Assembly: GCA_002737365.1 (NCBI GenBank)
Contig: NSIL01000006.1
Location: 98,782 to 162,781, forward strand
Direction of reading: 5' to 3'
Length of the DNA stretch: 64,000 nt
From: Acidobacterium sp.
GTDB lineage: Bacteria; Acidobacteriota; Vicinamibacteria; Vicinamibacterales; UBA2999
The notes below the pieces were generated by a model that worked only from the letters and a program-made list of their open reading frames with translations, was not told the DNA's origin and ran no database searches. Below, in pieces: positions 59,781-64,000 of the stretch (position 1 is its first letter; each line of letters opens with the position of its first letter). Made by a program: the position numbers and the translations under genes.

Positions 59781-60689
59781 ATGAAGTCCGTACATATGAT
59801 CGGCGTGCCCCTCGATCTCGGGGGTGCCAGGCGCGGCACCGACATGGGGCCGTCGGCGTTTCGCATTGCCGGCATTCGCGAACAATTGTCGACGCTCGGC
59901 TTGTCGGTCACGGATAAGGGTGACATCCCGTCCCCTATTCCCGAGGCGAAGGGCACCGGCGATCCACGCAAGCGGTATGTGAAAGAGATCGCCAAGGTGT
60001 GTCAGCGGCTGTTCCAGATCTCGCTCGCATCGCTCGACGAAGGCGCCACCCCGGTCGCGCTTGGCGGCGACCATAGTCTCGCCGCGGGATCAGTGGCGGC
60101 CGCTGCCGTGCATATTCGTCGTCTTGGCAAGCCGCTCGGCCTGATCTGGGTCGATGCGCACGGCGACATGAACAGTCCCACGTCCAGTGGCTCCGGCAAC
60201 GTGCACGGCATGCCGCTGGCGGCGCTGCTCGGGCCCGAGCCGGCCGAGCTGGCGCACTTTGCCGACGAGGCGCCGGCGGTGCAGGCCCAACACACCGTGC
60301 TGGTCGGCATTCGCAACCTGGACGATCGCGAAAAGGAAATCGTGCGGGCGGCTAAGGTGACCGTGTTCACGATGAAGGAAATCGATCGGCTTGGCATCGC
60401 CGAGGTGATGGAGCGCGCCCTGGCCATCGCCTCGCGTGGCACCGGCGGTTTTCACGTCTCGTACGACCTCGACGTCTGCGACCCGACGGTCGCACCCGGT
60501 GTCGGCACCCCCGTCAAGGGTGGACTCAGCTACCGCGAAGCGCACGTGGTGATGGAGATGATCGCGGAGTCGGGCAAGATGACCTCGCTCGACCTGGTCG
60601 AGGTCAACCCGGCGCTCGATGTCCGCAACACCACAGCGGAGCTCGGAACGGAACTCGCGCTGTCAGCGTTTGGAAAAAACATTCTCTGA
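59781..60689 (+). CDS. rocF: arginase
   Basis: Arginase splits arginine to ornithine and urea. The 302-residue protein has the manganese motifs GGDHSLAAGS near residue 95, WVDAHGDMNSP near 125 and SYDLDVCDPTVAPGVGTP near 232, where the more common SFDxDxxDP is changed only slightly, and GLSYREAH. Length matches the family. No urease or ornithine gene is adjacent, so the role (nitrogen supply or polyamine precursor) is unclear. A good intrinsic terminator follows at 60719. Confidence 0.93.
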   Translation: MKSVHMIGVPLDLGGARRGTDMGPSAFRIAGIREQLSTLGLSVTDKGDIPSPIPEAKGTGDPRKRYVKEIAKVCQRLFQISLASLDEGATPVALGGDHSLAAGSVAAAAVHIRRLGKPLGLIWVDAHGDMNSPTSSGSGNVHGMPLAALLGPEPAELAHFADEAPAVQAQHTVLVGIRNLDDREKEIVRAAKVTVFTMKEIDRLGIAEVMERALAIASRGTGGFHVSYDLDVCDPTVAPGVGTPVKGGLSYREAHVVMEMIAESGKMTSLDLVEVNPALDVRNTTAELGTELALSAFGKNIL

Positions 60690-60718
60690 AAATGGAGCGG
60701 GACTTAGAGCGCGCCGAT

Positions 60719-60736
60719 GCGGCCAAAGCCGCTTTT
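60719..60736 (+). terminator. intrinsic terminator after arginase
   Basis: GCGGC-CAAA-GCCGC followed by TTTT is a compact classical intrinsic terminator 29 bases after the arginase stop. Confidence 0.7.
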
Positions 60737-60745
60737 GCTGCCCTC

Positions 60746-60975
60746 TTACTCCTCGAGCATGTCCTCAGGCGTGTCCATCAGCATCACCAGCCCGGAGGGC
60801 TTTTCGACCAGCCGCGTGTTCGGTCGGATCGTTTCGAGGTCGGCCGACTCTGATCGCAGGCCGTCTCGGCCGTGACCACCGGGTCCTGCCGCATCTGCAG
60901 GAGCTTCACCAGCGGCTGACGCACGACACTGTCGTCTTCGACGACCAGGATTACGGGAGACACCTCTCTGACCAC
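60746..60975 (-). pseudogene. response-regulator receiver domain remnant
   Basis: The minus strand begins MVREVSPVILVVEDDSVVRQ and continues PLVKLLQMRQDPVVTAETA, the first strand and helix of a receiver domain with its acidic pair. The frame is then lost, and in another frame ETIRPNTRLVEKPSG and LVMLMDTPEDMLEE give the end of the domain with the conserved KP. The phosphorylated aspartate region is missing. It is a frameshifted and internally deleted receiver, about half of normal length. Confidence 0.7.
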
Positions 60976-60990
60976 AACGAAAGTGTCGTC

Positions 60991-61230
60991 CTATCCCAAG
61001 GGGAACGCTAGAGCCGAATAGTCGAACAGCGCAGCGTGGTGTGTGGTGTGAACGAGGTGGAACTTGAGCCACTGATTCACTGACAGGGCACCCAGGATCG
61101 GGTGGTCCAGTACTTTCGCCGAGCCAAACATCTGCCGAGCCTTCCCGGCGGCTTCGTCGAGGCACGACTGCAGGCGAGCATTCAGTTTGTATGGCTTGCC
61201 AGCCGAAGCTCGCAGCAGGTACGCGCGGCC
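60991..61230 (-). pseudogene. C-terminal remnant of a DinB/DUF1569-like protein
   Basis: About 70 codons read ASAGKPYKLNARLQSCLDEAA-like sequence, then HPILGALSVNQWLKFHLVHTTHHAALF, which matches the C-terminal His-rich helix of the DUF1569/DinB superfamily. The 5' part of the gene is gone, and the open frame enters the inverted repeat at 61228-61260, which may mark the break. A complete member would have about 150 residues, so it is probably not functional. Confidence 0.55.
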
Positions 61231-61260
61231 CACCGTCGCGGCTTCGCCGCTATGGTGGGC
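61228..61260. repeat. REP-like inverted repeat
   Basis: GCCCACCGTCGCGGC, a TTC loop and GCCGCTATGGTGGGC pair at 13 of 15 positions. It sits between a truncated gene and tRNA-Lys. The outer GCCCACC/GGTGGGC arms are perfect. Confidence 0.7.
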
Positions 61261-61287
61261 AATCCTGGTGTGAACCAGAGCAAAAGT

Positions 61288-61362
61288 TGGTGGGCCGGGT
61301 GGGGATCGAACCCACGACCAATCGGTTAAAAGCCGAGTGCTCTACCACTGAGCTACCAGCCC
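61288..61362 (-). tRNA. tRNA-Lys (TTT anticodon)
   Basis: The cloverleaf reads on the minus strand: acceptor GGGCTGG with CCGGCCC, D arm GCTCAGTGGTAGAGC, anticodon loop CTTTTAA with anticodon TTT, T arm GTGGGTTCGATCCCCAC. CCA is encoded. It starts 7 bases after the stop of the ABC ATPase gene on the same strand, so the tRNA may be cut from that transcript. A 5-bp stem (61265-61278) lies downstream. Confidence 0.97.
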
Positions 61363-61369
61363 GAATCAT

Positions 61370-62071
61370 TTATTGTACACCGTGCCGCGTCCGCTCCATC
61401 TGCAGCAATTCCCGGGTGGCCGCGTGTTGAGGATGGTCAAGAACCGTCCGCGGCTCTCCCTGCTCGACGACGATGCCATCGGCCAGGACGACGACGCGCG
61501 TCGCATGCTGGCGTACGAAGTCATCGTCGTGCGACGCCATGACCAGGGCGCGGCCCGATGCGGCCAGCGCGCGCAAGGCGTCGCCCAGGTCGTTCTTCCG
61601 CGCGGGATCCAGCGACGCCGTCGGCTCGTCCAGCAACAGCAGCGGCGGATCGACGGCGAGGGCACGGGCAATGGCCACGCGCTGCGCCTCCCCACCCGAC
61701 AGCTCGCGCGGCAACGCGCCGGCGCGGTGGCCAACCCCGAGTTGATCGAGCAAGCCCCGGGCGCAGCGCTGTGCCTCTGCGGTGGCAACCCCGTGCACAT
61801 GCCGCGGCGCCAGCGTCACGTTGTCGAGGGCCGACAGGTGCTCGAAGAGGTGGTGGAACTGGAACACCATGCCGGCCTTGCCGACGGTGACCTGTCCGGA
61901 ATCAGGCGTGTCGAGTCCGGCGATCACTCGCAGAATGGTGGTCTTGCCGGATCCCGACCGTCCCATCAACGCGACCATCTCCCCGGCGCGCGCGTCGAGG
62001 TTGACGCCCTTTAGAATGGCACGGTTGCCGCGCGTGAGGTGCAGGTCCCGAACAATCAGCGTGGCCGTCAT
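61370..62071 (-). CDS. polar amino acid ABC transporter ATP-binding protein
   Basis: The 233-residue ATPase has Walker A GRSGSGKTTILR near residue 39, Q-loop FQFHHLFEHL, signature LSGGEAQRVAIARAL and Walker B LLLLDEPTASLD. It powers the permease encoded just upstream; the ATG overlaps that stop (ATGA). I chose 62071 over the upstream ATG at 62089 for this reason. Such GlnQ/HisP-like units import glutamine, glutamate or basic amino acids. Confidence 0.92.
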   Translation of the reverse strand: MTATLIVRDLHLTRGNRAILKGVNLDARAGEMVALMGRSGSGKTTILRVIAGLDTPDSGQVTVGKAGMVFQFHHLFEHLSALDNVTLAPRHVHGVATAEAQRCARGLLDQLGVGHRAGALPRELSGGEAQRVAIARALAVDPPLLLLDEPTASLDPARKNDLGDALRALAASGRALVMASHDDDFVRQHATRVVVLADGIVVEQGEPRTVLDHPQHAATRELLQMERTRHGVQ

Positions 62072-63534
62072 GCGCCCGGCATCCTCCATCGCTCTTCAAG
62101 GCGGCGCGCGAGATAGCCGAGCGGCAGGGACATCACGAGGTAGATCGCCGCGCACAGCAGTCCCGGCACCAGCCAGCTGCCGACATTGGTAGCGAAGATC
62201 TGTGTCTGCTTGGTGAGCTCGACGACCGTGATCACCGAGACGAGGGATGAATCCTTCAGCAGCGCGACGAAGTCATTGGTCATGGGCGCCAAGGCGAGCC
62301 GAAAGGCTTGTGGTGCGCGGATCAGCCGCAAGGCCTGGAAGTTGGTGAAGCCGAGAATGCGCGCCGCATCCAGTTGGCCACGCGGCACGGCCTCAAGCGC
62401 ACTGCGGTAGATTTCACTCTCATAGGCGGCGTAGTTCAAGCCCAGTCCGAGCAGCGCGGCGATGAACGCCGGTAACCGCACCACGGACGACAAGCCGTAG
62501 TAGATCACAAACAATTGCAGCAGCACCGGCGTGCCCCGCATCACCTCAACGTAAGCCGTCAGCAGCGCCCGGCTGATCGGATCGCCGTACACACGGCCCA
62601 CGGCGATCAGCGATCCGAGGGCCACCGCCAGCGCCATGGCGAAGCAGCTGAGCGACAGCGTGATCAGCGCCGCACGAAACACCGACGGCAGGTACAACTG
62701 AGGCGCGCTGGTGGCACTGACGGTGTCAGGGGTGCCAGGGGTGCCAAGCACGCGAGCAAACAGCGACGGCTGATCGGTGTTCCACACATTCCATTTGCGG
62801 AAGATGCGCTCCAGTGTGCCGTTGCGCATCGCCTCGCGCAGGATCGCGTCGACGCGGTCGCGAAGGGCCGTGTTCTCGGGCGCGGTGATAATGATGTAGT
62901 GGCCAATCGCCAGGGCGTCCGCATGGGTGACAAGGCCGGTATTGCGGCGCATGGCGCGTTCGGCCAGCACGTGGTCAAGGACCACGGCATCCACGCGGCC
63001 GTTGGCCAGGTCCGAATAGGGATGCACGTCTTCGTCGTACGACACGGCGGTAAGACCGTGACTCCGCTCGGCTTCGAGCAGCAGGTCGTAAGCCATCGTG
63101 CCTCCGAGCGTCGCCACTCGCTTGCCCCTGAGGTCGGCGAGCGTGCGGAAGCGTTCGCGATCAGCTGCACGCACCGTCATCACTTCGCGGAACTCGTAGT
63201 ACGGCACACTGGCGGCCAGCGACTGGCGGCGCGCGGGGATGTCTTCAATGCCGCTCAGGCCGATGTCGAAATCGCCACGCCCGGCCGATTGATCGAGTGA
63301 CTGGAACGCGATCTGGATGAACTGCGCGGAGCGGCCGAGCTGCGCGGCCACCAGCTCCGCGATCTCCACGTCAAAACCCGATACCTTGGCGGGGTCCGAC
63401 GGATCGGCCTCCACGAACGGGGCGCCGCCCTCGGCATCGCCGCCCCACCGCAACGGCGCGGGCGTCTGTGCGTGGGCCACCACCGCCCACAGAAGGCAGC
63501 CGTGAAGGCACAACAGCCATGCGGTGGCGCGCAT
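62068..63534 (-). CDS. fused substrate-binding protein and permease of an amino acid ABC transporter
   Basis: The 488-residue protein has a signal segment (MRATAWLLCLHGCLLWAVVAHAQ), a type-3 solute-binding domain to about residue 265 (GFDVEIAELVAAQLG, FDIGLSGIEDIPARR, GKRVATLGGTMAYDLL) and a HisM/GlnP-type permease from about 285 with five helices and the EAA loop EAVPRGQLDAARILGF. The linker is LGTPGTPDT, encoded by three 9-bp units (62722-62748). Fusion ties the receptor to the membrane. The ATPase gene follows with a four-base overlap; arginase nearby makes arginine a possible but unproven substrate. Confidence 0.92.
   Translation of the reverse strand: MRATAWLLCLHGCLLWAVVAHAQTPAPLRWGGDAEGGAPFVEADPSDPAKVSGFDVEIAELVAAQLGRSAQFIQIAFQSLDQSAGRGDFDIGLSGIEDIPARRQSLAASVPYYEFREVMTVRAADRERFRTLADLRGKRVATLGGTMAYDLLLEAERSHGLTAVSYDEDVHPYSDLANGRVDAVVLDHVLAERAMRRNTGLVTHADALAIGHYIIITAPENTALRDRVDAILREAMRNGTLERIFRKWNVWNTDQPSLFARVLGTPGTPDTVSATSAPQLYLPSVFRAALITLSLSCFAMALAVALGSLIAVGRVYGDPISRALLTAYVEVMRGTPVLLQLFVIYYGLSSVVRLPAFIAALLGLGLNYAAYESEIYRSALEAVPRGQLDAARILGFTNFQALRLIRAPQAFRLALAPMTNDFVALLKDSSLVSVITVVELTKQTQIFATNVGSWLVPGLLCAAIYLVMSLPLGYLARRLEERWRMPGA
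62722..62748. repeat. 9-bp tandem repeat in the receptor-permease linker
   Basis: Three units: GGTGTCAGG, GGTGCCAGG, GGTGCCAAG on the plus strand. The complement shares the GGCACC core with the 50564-50590 repeat. In frame, it codes for Gly-Thr-Pro units. Confidence 0.7.
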
Positions 63535-63541
63535 GCACCTA

Positions 63542-63570
63542 ATCCTTGCGACCAAGCCGCACCCTGTCAA
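63542..63570 (-). promoter_or_regulatory. promoter of the amino acid transporter operon
   Basis: On the minus strand a perfect TTGACA (63570-63565), 17 bases, then AAGGAT (63547-63542), which ends 7 bases before the ATG at 63534. The position again points to a leaderless or nearly leaderless transcript. Confidence 0.45.
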
Positions 63571-63583
63571 GGAAAAGCCAGCG

Positions 63584-63612
63584 TGAACACAGGTTACAAA
63601 TCAGGCTACCCT
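63584..63612 (+). promoter_or_regulatory. promoter of the DUF4159 gene
   Basis: TGAACA (63584-63589), 17 bases, TACCCT (63607-63612), ending 6 bases before the ATG at 63619. No Shine-Dalgarno sequence is present. Confidence 0.4.
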
Positions 63613-63618
63613 AAGTCC

Positions 63619-64000
63619 ATGAAATCGGGCGGGCAGCGGATGTGGCTCCTGGTCGGATTGCTCGGCGTGATTGGCGCCGGCGTCACCGTGGCCCGCGCGC
63701 AGCAGATTTGGGCTGGCGGCTTCGGTGGGCGCACACCACCGCGCTTCCCCACAGCCACAACGTTCGACGGCAGCTTCAACTTCTGCCGCGTCATGTTCAG
63801 AAGCGACCGGCGCGAGAAGCAGGGCTGGGCCACCGACTACCCTGGCGCCGACATCAACTTCAGCGTCCGGCTGGCCGAACTCACCAAGGTAAAAGTCAAG
63901 ATGGCCAACACCGGCACCGGAGACGGGATGCCCGATGCCGTGGTCGTCCGGCTCACTGACCAAGCGCTGTTTCAGTGCCCGTTCACGTTCATGGAGGATG
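63619..64000 (+). CDS. DUF4159 domain protein, partial (N-terminal 127 residues)
   Basis: The gene runs off the right edge. A signal peptide (MKSGGQRMWLLVGLLGVIGAGVTVARAQ) is followed by FNFCRVMFRSDRREKQGWATDYPGAD and NFSVRLAELTKVKV, the start of the DUF4159 domain seen in exported proteins of Acidobacteriota and Bacteroidota. Its function is unknown. It is divergent from the amino acid transporter. Confidence 0.8.
   Translation, partial: MKSGGQRMWLLVGLLGVIGAGVTVARAQQIWAGGFGGRTPPRFPTATTFDGSFNFCRVMFRSDRREKQGWATDYPGADINFSVRLAELTKVKVKMANTGTGDGMPDAVVVRLTDQALFQCPFTFMED

Noticed and set aside
61191..61430. Plus-strand frame with the peptide VGIEPTTNRLKAECS
   Set aside because: It is the familiar spurious translation of antisense tRNA-Lys.
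1..64000. CRISPR arrays, insertion sequences, prophage or rRNA
   Set aside because: No regularly spaced repeats, transposase or integrase motifs, or rRNA segments were seen; the short palindromes are scattered singly.

Overview
The window is high-GC, densely packed bacterial chromosome with no rRNA, phage, transposase or CRISPR array. Several features point to an uncultured Acidobacteriota, probably of the Vicinamibacteria type. These are a VWFA-related protein of the kind first described in acidobacteria, a TonB-dependent receptor with an N-terminal carboxypeptidase-regulatory-like domain, bactofilin, a DUF4159 protein, and short palindromic repeats that are translated in frame inside ordinary genes (VRLKAD-type and AEPKGSAPRL-type peptides). 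The assignment is inferred from gene content and has not been tested phylogenetically.

Layout: 1-4.5 kb holds a three-subunit molybdenum hydroxylase (FAD, Mo and Tat-exported 2Fe-2S subunits) plus the start of a membrane protein. 4.5-9.1 kb holds tsaC, a DUF3810 protein, tRNA-Pro, a MerR regulator and der. 9.2-10.5 kb has HU and a site-2 protease. 10.5-16.3 kb is a minus-strand housekeeping run (priA, family-4 UDG, coaBC, gmk, yicC). 16.3-28.1 kb is an envelope and exopolysaccharide region: an MsbA-like exporter, galE and ugd on the minus strand, then divergently five glycosyltransferases, a polyprenyl-phosphate sugar transferase and a UDP-xylose synthase-like enzyme. Together ugd and the last enzyme could turn UDP-glucose into UDP-glucuronate and UDP-xylose.

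28.1-45.5 kb has a DEAD-box helicase, pgsA, a TPR/SLH lipoprotein, hflX, a Na+/H+ antiporter-like protein, an MFS exporter, class II FBPase, a methyltransferase, bactofilin, a cysteine desulfurase with mnmA (tRNA 2-thiolation), a glgA-trxA-trxB operon, fdhE and a D-Ala-D-Ala carboxypeptidase-like protein. 45.6-53.8 kb is a TonB receptor followed by two large membrane proteins, the second a spermidine synthase-like/TPR fusion. 54-64 kb holds a small Cys/His protein, a solitary DNA methyltransferase, a LysR regulator, the VWFA protein, an rpiB remnant, a nuclease-like protein with a histone-H1-like tail and its partner, an exported O-methyltransferase, arginase, a patch of gene remnants, tRNA-Lys, a polar amino acid ABC transporter and a DUF4159 gene cut by the window end.

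Non-coding patterns stand out. Many start codons lie only 5-10 bases after a -10-like hexamer and lack a Shine-Dalgarno sequence, which suggests frequent leaderless transcription. Two convergent gene pairs carry both stop codons inside the arms of one perfect inverted repeat. At least four short repeat families lie inside or just after genes. One 20-bp tandem duplication changes the C-terminus of the DNA methyltransferase.
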